Below, one piece after another: positions 10,791 through 20,434 of a stretch of DNA of 64,000 nt. The DNA lies in contig NC_084497.1 in assembly GCF_030035675.1 (NCBI RefSeq), positions 29,338,437 to 29,402,436 of the forward strand, written 5' to 3'. A program made the translations under genes and the position numbers. The DNA comes from Rhineura floridana. Lineage: Eukaryota > Chordata > Lepidosauria > Squamata > Rhineuridae. Below the pieces are notes generated by a model. That model saw nothing but the letters and a program-made list of their open reading frames with translations, was not told the DNA's origin and ran no database searches. Position 1 is the stretch's first letter, and the number at the start of each line of letters is the position of its first letter.

Positions 10791-11859
10791 TCCCTCTTCG
10801 GCCAACATTTCCACAGGCAGACTGGGAGGACCTCCCTTCCCATTTCAGTCCTATGGAGGTTGAGGCTCAGCTTTTCTCATCCACCCAATCAGCTCTAGAA
10901 ACCTTTCAGAGTTCAGAATGTGCTAAGGATTCCCACCAGGTAACTTTTAGGTGAGAGCAAAGGACAGATGTTGGGAGAACCCTCAAAAAGAGACCTCTTC
11001 CACCGCGCAGCTTGTGCCACAATAGCTGGGGAATTGCAACCAAGCTGTCTCCTTCTCTTTGACGCTCAGGCGGTGTAGGTGAGGGGGGGATTGTTTGAGC
11101 AAAACAGCTTCAATTCCCCAACATCGGTATAATATAAACAAGCCCAGAGGAATCCAGAGGGAGCACAAGATAATGCAAGCTTGGTGGCTTCTTGCACAAA
11201 TTCCTTTTTGTTGCCTGCTTGGCATGTATCAACATCAACAACATCAACATCATCCCCAACCATCCCCAACAGGTAATTGCCCTATTTCAAATGTTGAAAT
11301 AAGATTCAACTGCCTATCTGGTCAGATCCTGTGGAACGTGCAGGGGGAGATGCCCTCTCACTCTGTGCCTTAGGCACCAAAAGGTCTTTGGCCAGCCCTG
11401 CTGCTAACCATTCTCAGAAACAGGATACTGGGGGAGATAAGCTCCTCTGCTTTCATCCCTATCCATGGTGAGGCCTGACACCACCTCTCAATGGGTTGAT
11501 ATGTCATGGGGTGCATATGTGGGCACACAGTCCTCCCATGAGTAAGACCCCTTAACTACCCTCCCAGCCCCCCAAAACCAAAAATATACATGGCCCAACA
11601 TTCATGAAAAAATAAAAATCAAGTAAAAGATACTAGTACTCAGCAACCATTGACTTTAAGAAATCTGCTGATCTCAGGGGAAAAAATCAGCCAATTGCCA
11701 GAGAACTTTTCTCCAAAAAACAACACATGCTATTATATGGCGACAGACCTGGCAACTTTCCCCAGTGGCTTTTTGCCGCCTCCAAAATCCTTGACATTTT
11801 CACAAGCCATTCCAAGCTCCTTTGCATTTTTTAGACCCCCTTCAGAATCCTGTCCTGAC
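10791..11859. other. Unassigned sequence
   Basis: Contains a short CAACATCAACAACATCAACA run at 11228-11250, like the CAT/CAA DNA of the large array 1.6 kb downstream. No gene or recognised transposon. Confidence 0.4.
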
Positions 11860-12190
11860 TGACAGCGCAACAGACATGCCAAGCCATCAGCAGTGACCAG
11901 CCATTTATCCATCAGATGCCCTTTGCGAATATTCATTATCCAGGCGCATTTCATGTTTTCACACTCATCGCTGTCTCGAAATGATTATTAATTATCACTC
12001 ACCTGACAGATTTAAGGCTCAGCCTGCAGGCTCACAAATCCATCACGGGAATAGAACAGCCTGGTAGAAGGAAACCCGACTAAATTTGGGCTTACAGCCA
12101 GGTCGGGAGTTTAGCAACAAAGCCAAACAGTGCAAGGAAAAAGAGATTTGAGAAAAGGAGATGGAACTTTTGGGATTCTGGGGCATGCAC
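11860..12190. other. Possible conserved non-coding element
   Basis: Repeat-free, with ATTATTAATTATCACTCACC near 11985 (TAATTA homeodomain core), CATTATCCAGGCGCATTTCA and ACCTGACAGATTTAAGG. No coding frame. Composition and site density resemble vertebrate developmental enhancers; this is inference only. Confidence 0.35.
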
Positions 12191-12195
12191 TGATC

Positions 12196-12330
12196 ATCAT
12201 CAAATTATATCCCACCCTTCCTCCCAAAGGAGATCTGGGCAACAAATAACATGTAATAAATCAATAAAAAAGATCTTTTAAAAAATTCCAATCCAGATGC
12301 AGACTGGGAAAAATGTCTACTTAAAAGACT
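12196..12330 (-). repeat. L2-like LINE 3' tail, antisense
   Basis: TTATATCCCACCCTTCCTCC followed by AATCAATAAAAAAGATC is the complement of the L2-like tail (GGAGGAAGGGTGGGATATAA). Confidence 0.65.
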
Positions 12331-12703
12331 TACTGGAAGAGGAAAGCCTTCAGTAGGCAACACAAGGATGGAGACTGTACCCTTCTAATATTTAACAAGA
12401 GAAAACTCTTCCATACATGAGTCGGCTATTGTCTTCCTGTCACAGGCAGAGGTAGGCATCATGTGAAAGTGAGGACCCAAGGAGGGCCAGCTGAGGATTT
12501 GAGCCAGAAGGTCCAGCTGAGGGTCTGAGCCAATGAAGACAAATACTATGCAAAAAAAGGCCATCCTAACCAGGAAGCTTTTATGGCTCTTTCAGATAGA
12601 GAGCCAGCAGCTATTTCGGTGCCAGGGGAACCCTTCACTATCCAGGAAAGGGGTAAAAAACAGGGTGTCTTCCAGATGATATTGGACTATAGCCCCATCA
12701 TAA
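12331..12703. other. Unassigned sequence
   Basis: Nothing recognised apart from a short local duplication of a GGTCCAGCTGAGG-type phrase near 12500-12525. Confidence 0.4.
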
Positions 12704-12886
12704 GAAGACCCTGACAGCAGGATCAGTCCAAAAACCACTTGTAGTCCAGCAACCTGTTCTCATAGCGGCCAACCAGATGCCTCTTCTGGGAAGCAGGACC
12801 TGAGCACAACAGCAACTCTCCCCACTTGCAACCCCCAGCAACTGGCATTCAAAGTCACATTGCCTCCGACCATGGAAGCAGATCAT
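12704..12886 (-). mobile_element. CR1-clade LINE 3' UTR, antisense, merging into the CAT array
   Basis: CAACCTGTTCTCATAGCGGC, GGAAGCAGGACCTGAGCACA and CTCCCCACTTGCAACCCCCA match the antisense LINE 3' UTR. In other copies the next text is CATAGCCATCATGGCTAGTA; here it becomes CATAACCATCATCACTGACA and then pure CATCAT repeats. The trinucleotide array therefore begins inside this LINE copy. Confidence 0.75.
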
Positions 12887-13068
12887 AACCATCATCACTG
12901 ACATCATCATCATCAACATCATCACCAACATCAACATCATCATCCACAACAACAACAAGAGCAACAGCAACATCAAGGTGGGGTATAAATAAACTATAAT
13001 AATAATAATAAAAAGATCAACAACATCATCAACAACAACCACATCATCATCATCATCAACAACAACAA

Positions 13069-13179
13069 CTCACCAGCTTCAGCATCCTGGCCGCCGTCAC
13101 CATTGCAGGTATGCCATGGCTCTCCCTCATCCATCAGCGCAACGGGTGCAGCTTCTCCAAGAAGATCTACATGGCTGCA
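13069..13179 (+). pseudogene. PA-domain exon-like module 1 (long form)
   Basis: Reads LTSFSILAAVTIAG then PWLSLIHQRNGCSFSKKI and ends at GCTGCA (Ala-Ala), after which CAT repeats begin at once. This is one of two long copies; the other is module 11 at the far end of the array. The pattern resembles the RNF128/GRAIL PA domain (NPHTNFTV ... LALIQRGGGCTFADKI in the human protein, from memory). Confidence 0.7.
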
Positions 13180-13251
13180 TCATCAACATCATCATCAACA
13201 TCATCATCAACAACATCATCAACAACATCATCATCATCATCATCAACGTCA

Positions 13252-13327
13252 ACTCACCAGCTTCAGCATCCTGGCAGCCGTCACTCATCCAGCAGGACGG
13301 TGGGTGTAACTTCTCTGAGAAGATCAT
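13252..13327 (+). pseudogene. PA-domain exon-like module 2 (short form B)
   Basis: Keeps CAGCTTCAGCATCCTGGCAG but lacks the CATTGCAGGT...CTCTCC stretch, joining GCCGTCAC to TCATCCAGCAGG. Shares this deletion with module 3. Confidence 0.65.
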
Positions 13328-13735
13328 CATTGTTGTCAACACTGTCATCATCATCAACAACAACATCAACAAGAACAAAAACAACAAAAGAACAACAAGA
13401 ACAAAACCACAACATCGTCACCATCACCGTCAATGTCAACATCAACATCATCAACAACAACATCCTCAACAGCAACATCATCATCAACATGAACATCAAC
13501 ATTAAGGCAAGGTATAAATAAACTATAACAATAATAATAACATCAACAGCAGCAGCAGAATCAACATCATCATCATCAAGATCAACATCAACACCAAGGC
13601 ACGATATAAACAAACTATAATAATAATAATAACATCAACAGCAGCAGCATCAACATCATCCAGATCAACATCAATATGAACATGAACATTAAGCCAGGGT
13701 ATAAATAAACTATAACAATAATAATAATATCATCA

Positions 13736-13809
13736 ACTCACCAGGTTCAGCATCCTGGCCGCCGTCACTCATCCAGCAGGGTGGTGGGTGCAGCTTTTCC
13801 GAGAAGATC
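13736..13809 (+). pseudogene. PA-domain exon-like module 3 (short form B)
   Basis: GCCGCCGTCACTCATCCAGC shows the same internal deletion as module 2. It ends GGTGGTGGGTGCAGC and TTTTCCGAGAAGATC. Confidence 0.65.
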
Positions 13810-13905
13810 GTCATCAACATCAACAACAACAAGAAGTCATCGTCTTCAACAGCAACATAAACATCAATATCAACATAATCAACAACAACAATAACACATC
13901 ATGAT

Positions 13906-13950
13906 GATGATACAGGGCAACCAGTTAAGACCAGGTTGAACACAGGGCAA
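13906..13950 (+). repeat. 45-bp exact repeat, left copy
   Basis: Begins GATGATACAGGGCAACCAG and ends GGTTGAACACAGGGCAA. It is identical over 45 bp to 22078-22122 in the same orientation, 8172 bp away. This copy lies exactly between CAT-array DNA and the first base of the 23-bp minisatellite. Confidence 0.9.
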
Positions 13951-16922
13951 AGGACCCCGCTTCTGGCCCATAAAGGAGCCAGTTTTTTGCCCCAGCACCA
14001 AGTATGATGCAAGCTAAACCATTGTGGGGCAGTAAGCCACCAACAATGTCCATTTTGCCTCACCCTGACAATAAAAGATGTAAGCTATGGCCCATGAAGG
14101 ACCCTGCTTTTGGCCCATGAAGGACCCCGCTTCTGGCCTATAAAGGACCCCGCTTCTGGCCTATGAAAGAACCAAGTTTTCACTCCAGCACCAAGTATGA
14201 TGCTAGCTAAACCATTGTGGGGCACTTAGCCACCAACAACGTGCGCTTTGCCTCACCCTGACAAAAAAAGATGTAAGCTGTGGCCCATGAAGGACCCTGC
14301 TTTTGGCCCATGAAGGACCTCGCTTCTGGCCCATGAAAGACCCCATTTCTGGCCCATGAAGGAACCAGGTATTCACTCCAGCACCATGTATAATGCCAGC
14401 TAAAGCATTGTGGGGCAGTTAACCACCAACAATGTCCTGTTCTCCTCACTCTGACAATAAAAGATGTAAGCTGTGGCCCATGAAGGACCCCGCTTGTGGC
14501 CCATATAGGACCCTGTTTCTGACCTATCAAGGACCCCGCTTCTGATTTATGAAGGAACCAGGTTTTCACCTCAACACCAAGTATGATGCAAGAAAAAACA
14601 TTGTGGGGCAGTTAACCAACAACAATGTCCTGTTCTCCTCACCCTGACAATAAAAGATGTAAGCTGTGGCCCATGAAGGACCCTGCTTCTGGCCCATAAA
14701 AGACCTCGCTTCTGGCCCACAAAGGACCCCGCTTCCATCCCATAAAGGGACCAAGTTTTCGCCCCAGCACTAAGCATGATGCAAGATAAAACATTGTGGA
14801 GCAGTTAGCCACCAACAACGTCTGCTTTGCCTCACCCTGACAATAAAAGACGTAAGCTGTGGCCCATGTAGGACCCTGCTTCTGGCCCATAATGGACCTC
14901 GCTTCTAGCCCATAAAGGACCCCGCTTCTGGGCTATAAAAAAAACAGGTTTTTGCCCAGCACCAAGTATGATGCAAGCTAAACCATTGTGGGGCAGTAAG
15001 CCACCAACAACGTTCGCTTTGCCTCACTCTGACAATAAAAGATACAAGGTATGGCCCATGAAGGACTCTACTTCTGGCCCATAAAGGACCCGGCTACTGG
15101 CCCATAAACACCCCGCTTCTGGCCTATGAAAGAGCCAGTTTTTCACTCCAGCACCAAGTATGATGCTAGCTAAACCATTGTGGGGCAGTTAGCCACCAAC
15201 AACATCTGCTTTCCCTCACCCTGACAATAAAAGATGTAAGCTGTGCCCTATGAAGGACCATGCTTCTGGCCCATAAAGTACCCCGCTTCTGGCCCATAAA
15301 GGACCCCGCTACTGGCCCATAAAGGACCCCGCTACTGGCCCATAAAGGACCCCGCTACTGGCCCATAAAGGACCCCGCTACTGGCCCATAAAGGACCCCG
15401 CTACTGGCCCATAAAGGACCCCGCTACTGGCCCATAAAGGACCCCGCTACTGGCCCATAAAGGACCCCGCTACTGGCCCATAAAGGACCCCGCTACTGGC
15501 CCATAGAAGTATCTGCTTGTGGCCCATAAAGGACCCCGCTTCTGGCCCATGAAAGAACCAGGTTTTCACTCCAGCACCAAGTATGATGCAAGCTAAACCA
15601 TTGTGGGGCAGTTAGCCACCAACAACGTCTGCTTTCCCTCACCCTGACAATAAAAGATGTAAGCTGTGCCCCATGAAGGACCCCGCATCTGGCCCATGAA
15701 GGACCCCGCTTCTGGCCTATGAAGAAACCAGGTTTTCGCTCCAGCACCAAGTATGATGCAAGCTAAACCATTGTGGGGCACTTAGCCACCAACAATGTCC
15801 TCTTAGCCTCACCCTGACAATAAAAGATGTAAGCTGTGACCCATGAAGGACCCCACTTCTGGCTCATAAAGGACCCCATTTCTGGCCTATGAGGGAACCA
15901 GGTTTTTGTTCCAGCACCAAGTATGATGCAAGCTAAACCATTGTGGGGCAGTTAACCAACAACAACGTCGTGTTCTCCTCATCCTCACAATAAAAGATGT
16001 AAGCTGTGGCCCATGAAGGACCCTGCTTCTGGCCCATAAAGGACCCCAATTCTGGCCCATAAAGGACCCCAATTCTGGCCCATAGAAGACCCCATTTCTG
16101 GTCCCTGAAGGACCCTGCTTCTGGCCCATAAAGGACCCCGTTTCTAGCCTATGAGAGAACCGGGTTTTCACCCCAGCACCAAGTATGAAGCAAGCTAAAC
16201 CATTGTGGGGCAGTTAACCACCAACAATGTCCGGTTCTCCTCACCCTGACAATAAAAGATGTAAGCTGTGGCCCATGATGGACCCTGCTTCTGGCCCATA
16301 AAGGAACCAGCTTCTGGCCCATAAAGGAACCAGGTTTTCTCCCCAGCACCAACTATGGTGCAAGCTAAACCATTGTGGTCCAATTATCCACCAACAACCT
16401 CCTCTTTGCCTCACTCTGACAGTAAAAGATGTAAGCTGTGTGCCATGAAGGTTCCTGCTTCTGGCCCATAAAGGACCCCACTTCTGGCCCATGAAAGAAC
16501 CAGGTTTTCACTCCAGGACCAAGTATGATGCAAACAAAACCACTGTGGGGCAGTTAACCTCCAACAATGTCCTCTTTGCCTCACCTTAATAAAAGATGTA
16601 ATCTGTGATCCATGAAGGACCCCACTTCTGGCCCATATAAGACTCCACTTCTAGCCCATAAAGGACCCCGCTTCTGGCCCATGAAGGAACCTGGTTTTCA
16701 CCCCAAAACAAGTATGATGCAAGCTAAACCATTGTGGGGCACTTAGCCACCAACAACATCCTCTTCTCCTCTCCCTGACAATAAAAGATGTAAGCTGTGG
16801 CACATGAAGGACCCAATAACTGGCCCGTGCAGGACCCCACATCTGGCCCGTGAAGGACCCCTCTTCTGGCCCGTGAAGGAACTTGGTTTTCACCACAAAG
16901 CAAGTATGATGCAAGCTAAACC
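13951..16922 (+). repeat. 23-bp-based higher-order minisatellite
   Basis: About 15 higher-order units. Each has a core of about 105-130 bp (CCAGCACCAAGTATGATGCA, AACCATTGTGGGGCAGTTAG, CACCCTGACAATAAAAGATG) and a variable run of 23-bp subunits of type GGCCCATAAAGGACCCCGCT. Cores lie near 14000, 14185, 14380, 14572, 14765, 14957, 15148, 15580, 15745, 15915, 16176, 16345, 16515, 16700 and 16895. It is flanked on both sides by CAT-array DNA. Minus-strand open frames (CPTMV, GPEAGSFMGQK) are by-products: 23 is not a multiple of three. Confidence 0.9.
15301..15507 (+). repeat. Homogenised run of 23-bp subunits
   Basis: At least nine copies starting GGACCCCGCTACTGGCCCAT at exactly 23-bp spacing (15301, 15324, 15347 and on to 15485), almost identical to each other and to no other run in the array. 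The CTACTGG variant is largely confined to this run. This is a recent local expansion. Confidence 0.9.
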
Positions 16923-17137
16923 ATCATCAACTACAACAAAAACAACAACGTCATCATAATCGTCATATAAATCAACTATAAAAATAACAATTATAATAAC
17001 ATCAACATCAGTAACAGCAGCATCACCAACCATACCATCAACATCATTGACATCGACATCATCATCATTAACAACAACATTAGCATCAATATCGTCAAGA
17101 TAAATAAACTACAACAAAATTAAAAATAACATCATCA

Positions 17138-17200
17138 ACTCACCTTTGCAGGCTCGCCCTCATCCAGCAGGGCGGTGGGTGCAGCTTCTCCGAGAAGATC
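17138..17200 (+). pseudogene. PA-domain exon-like module 4 (short form C)
   Basis: ACTCACCTTTGCAGGCTCGC then CTCATCCAGCAGGGCGG and CTTCTCCGAGAAGATC. One frame reads THLCRLALIQQGGGCSFSEKI in two pieces (THLCR, LALIQQGGGCSFSEKI). It lacks the AGCTTCAGCATCCTGG stretch that form B keeps. Confidence 0.65.
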
Positions 17201-17754
17201 ATCATCATCAATAACAGCATCAACAACATCAACATGAGCATCAACATCGACATCAATATCAACAACACATGATCATCATCATCATTAAAATCATCATTGT
17301 CATCATTGTCATTGTCATCGTCGTCAATATTGCCATCAATATCAACATGTCATCATCATCATCAATGTCAATGTCAACATCAACATCTGAAACAATAACA
17401 ACGTCCTCAACAAAAACATCAACAACAATAACAATGCATCACCGTCACTGTCAACATCAATATCAACATCAACATCAACATCACATCATCATCGTCATTA
17501 TAATCTTCATTGTCATCGTCATTGTTATAGTCGTCAATATTGCCATCAACATTAACATCAACATGTCATCGTCATCTTCAATGTCAACATCAACATCAAC
17601 ATCAGAAACAATAACGTCCTCAACAAAAACATCATCAACAACACATCACCATCATCGCCATCAACATCGACATCAACATGAGCATCAACAACAACATTAG
17701 CATCAATATCGTCAAGATAAATAAACTATAACAATAATAAAAATAACATCATCA

Positions 17755-17816
17755 ACTCACCTTTGCAGGCTCACCCTCGTCCAGCAGGGCAGCGGGTGCA
17801 GCTTCTCCGAGAAGAT
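17755..17816 (+). pseudogene. PA-domain exon-like module 5 (short form C)
   Basis: Same deletion as module 4, with GGCTCACCCTCGTCCAGCAG and GGGCAGCGGGTGCAGC. Confidence 0.65.
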
Positions 17817-18145
17817 AGTCATCATTAATAACAGCATCAACAACATCAACATGAGCATCAACATGAACATGAACAACATCAACAACAACGCTTCACCGTC
17901 ATCGTCATCCACATCAACATGTGCATCAACATCAAGATAAATAAACTATAACAATAATAATATCATCAACAGCAGCAGCAACATCAACACCAACACCATC
18001 AAAATCAAGGTGGGGTATAAATAAACTATAATAATAATAGCATCATCATCAACATCAACATCATCAACATCATCATCATCGTCAACAACATTAGCATCAA
18101 TATCATCAAGATAAATAAACTACAACAAAATTAAAAATAACATCA

Positions 18146-18208
18146 ACTCACCTTTGCAGGCTCGCCCTCGTCCAGCAGGGTGGCGGGTGCAGCTTCTCCG
18201 AGAAGATC
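18146..18208 (+). pseudogene. PA-domain exon-like module 6 (short form C)
   Basis: Same form as module 4 (CTCGCCCTCGTCCAGCAGG, TGGCGGGTGCAGCTTCTCC). Confidence 0.65.
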
Positions 18209-18530
18209 ATCATAGTCAATAACAGCATCAACAACATTAACATGAGCATCAACGTCAACATCATCAACAATGTGTCACTGTCATTGACATCAACATGAGC
18301 ATCAACATCATCAAGATAAATAAACTATAACAATAATAATAATATCACCAATAGCAGCAGCAGCATCACCAATAACACCATCAACATTAAGGCGGGGTAT
18401 AAATAAACTATAACAGCAGCACCACCACCACCACCAACATCATCGACATCATTATCATCATCATCAACAACAACACTAGCATCAATATTATGAAGATAAA
18501 TAAACTATAACAATAATAAAAATAACATCA

Positions 18531-18592
18531 ACTCACCTTTGCAGGCTCGCCCTCGTCCAGCTGGGCGGCGGGTGCAGCTTCTCCGAGAAGAT
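18531..18592 (+). pseudogene. PA-domain exon-like module 7 (short form C)
   Basis: Same form, with CAGCTGGGCGGCGGG in place of CAGCAGGGCGGCGGG. Confidence 0.65.
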
Positions 18593-18747
18593 AGTCATCA
18601 TTAATAACAGCATCAACAACAACATTAACATGAGCATCAACATGAACATCATTATCAACAACAACAATGTATCACCGTCATCGACATCAACATGAGCATC
18701 AACATCATCAAGATAAATAAACTATAACAATAATAAAAATAACATCA

Positions 18748-18809
18748 ACTTACCTTTGCAGGCTTGCCCTCGTCCAGCAGGGCGGCAGGTGCAGCTTCTC
18801 CGAGAAGAT
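18748..18809 (+). pseudogene. PA-domain exon-like module 8 (short form C)
   Basis: Same form (ACTTACCTTTGCAGGCTTGC). It starts only 217 bp after module 7, the shortest spacing in the right half. Confidence 0.65.
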
Positions 18810-19205
18810 ATTCATCGTCAATAACAGCATCAACAACATCAACATGAGCATCGACATGAACGTCAACAACAAGAACACGTCATCATCATTATAATTGTCA
18901 TTGTCATTGTCGTCAATATTGCCATCAACATCAACATCAAGAACACCACGTCATCATTATTGTCAATGTCAACGACCACGTCAACATCTGAAACAATAAC
19001 ATCCTCAACAAAGACATCATCAACAACAACCACCACCACAACAAGGCGGGGTATAACTATAATAATAATAATAATAATAGCATCATCATCAACATCGATG
19101 ACATCATCATCATCACCAACATCATCGACATCGACATCATCAACAACATTAGCATCAATATTGTCAAGATAAATAAACTATAACAATAATAAAAATAATA
19201 CCATC

Positions 19206-19268
19206 AACTCACCTTTGCAGGCTCGCCCTCGTCCAGCAGGGCGGCAGGTGCAGCTTCTCTGAGAAGAT
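19206..19268 (+). pseudogene. PA-domain exon-like module 9 (short form C)
   Basis: Same form, ending CTTCTCTGAGAAGATCATC. Confidence 0.65.
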
Positions 19269-19719
19269 CATCATCGTCAATAACAGCATCAACAACATCA
19301 ACATGAGCATCAACATCGACATCAACAACATGTCATCATTATAATTGTCATTCTCATCATCATTGTCATAGTCGTCAATATTGCCATCAACATCAACACG
19401 TCATCGTCATTGTCAACATCAATGTCAACATCAACATCAACATCTGAAACAATAACAATGTCCTCAACAAAAGCATCATCATCAACAACAACACGTCATC
19501 ATCATCGACATCAACATGAGCATCAACATCATCAAGATAAACTATAACAATAATAATAATAACATCATCAACAGCAGCGGCAGCATCACCAACAACATCA
19601 AGGCAGGGTATAACTATAATAATAATAATAGCATCATCATCAACATCAACGACATCATCAACAACAACGACATTAGCATCAATATCATCAAGATAAATAA
19701 ACTAACAATAACATCATCA

Positions 19720-19781
19720 ACTCACCTTTGCAGGCTTGCCCTTATCCAGCAGGATGGCGGGTGCAGCTTCTCTGAGAAGAT
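19720..19781 (+). pseudogene. PA-domain exon-like module 10 (short form C)
   Basis: Same form. A frame open from 19516 to 19872 runs through it and contains LALIQQDGGCSFSEKI, flanked by Asn/Ile-rich trinucleotide translation. Confidence 0.65.
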
Positions 19782-20254
19782 AGTCATCGTCATCATCAAT
19801 AACAGCATCAACAACATCAACATGAGCATCAACATCAACAACACATCATCATCATTATCGTCATCGTCATAGTCGTCAATATTGCCATCAACATCAACAT
19901 GTCATTGTCATTGTCAACGTCAACATCAACATCTGAAACAATAACATCCTCAACAAAATCATCATCAACAACATGTCACCATCATCGTCAATGTCAACAT
20001 CTACAACAATAACATCCTCAACAAAAACATCATCATCATCATCAACAACAACACGTCACCGTCATCAACATCAACATGAGCAACAACATCAAGGCGGGGC
20101 AACAACACGTCATCGTCCCCATCTTATATGTTTCATCACCACCAGCCCACCACTCCACTCCATAAGAGGGGACACTCAGGAGCGATCATGTCCACCGCCC
20201 TGACCAACATCAAAAACATCATCAACATCAACATCAACATCATGAACAACATCA

Positions 20255-20370
20255 ACCCACTCACCAGCTTCAGCATCCTGGCCGCCATCACCCTTGCAGG
20301 TACACCATGGATCGCACTCATCCAGCAGGGTGGCAGATGCAGCTTCTCCAAGAAGATCTATGTGGCTGCA
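20255..20370 (+). pseudogene. PA-domain exon-like module 11 (long form, best preserved)
   Basis: One frame reads NPLTSFSILAAITLAG then TPWIALIQQGGRCSFSKKI and YVAA. In human RNF128 (from memory) the matching region is NPHTNFTV ... SWLALIQRGGGCTFADKIHLA, so both the NP-x-T-x-F start and the ALIQ-GG-C-F-KI core align in order with similar spacing. The RNF133/RNF148 PA domains are also similar. The expected continuation (a GASGAVI-type strand) is absent, because CAT repeats start straight after Ala-Ala. No transmembrane or RING segment is present in the window, so this is a fragment and not a working ligase gene. Confidence 0.7.
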
Positions 20371-20401
20371 TCAACATCAACAACAACATCAACATGATCA
20401 T

Positions 20402-20433
<32 letters not shown>

Positions 20434-20434
20434 T

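Larger units (their letters stand above)
12887..20434 (+). repeat. Composite CAT/CAA tandem array with exon-like modules
   Basis: About 7.5 kb of A+C-rich plus-strand DNA built from ATC, AAC and ATA trinucleotides. Inside lie eleven copies of a PA-domain exon-like module, recurrent segments with GGGGTATAAATAAACTATAA followed by (TAA)n, and recurrent linkers such as ATAACAGCATCAACAACATC and AACATGAGCATCAACATC. In the right half the module repeats every 217-617 bp, so this is a higher-order array rather than a simple microsatellite. A separate 23-bp-based minisatellite interrupts it (13951-16922). Short Ser/Thr-, Asn/Ile- or His/Gln-rich frames are what trinucleotide DNA gives in any frame. Confidence 0.9.

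Noticed and set aside
13111-13521. Long Ser/Thr-, His/Gln- and Asn/Ile-rich open frames in several overlapping frames of the CAT array
   Set aside because: ATC/AAC trinucleotide DNA lacks stops in most frames, so all frames look open. Only the short exon-like modules show protein-like text, and they are interrupted by repeat DNA.
15301-15507. CRISPR-like array of regular 23-bp repeats
   Set aside because: There are no unique spacers; the repeat is directly tandem, the host is a vertebrate and no cas genes are present.
14207-16914. Series of minus-strand frames of 60-120 codons with the same peptide phrases (GPEAGSFMGQK, CPTMV)
   Set aside because: They follow the minisatellite unit. The 23-bp period shifts frame at each subunit and no single frame persists across units.
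20255-20370. Functional RNF128-family gene
   Set aside because: Only a PA-domain piece is present, flanked directly by trinucleotide repeats. No transmembrane or RING region was found within the window.
12887-20434. Assembly artefact or contamination as the explanation for the array
   Set aside because: Not excluded, but modules differ from one another, both edges merge into typical squamate repeats, and the 45-bp repeat ties the array to local unique DNA. Long reads would settle it.
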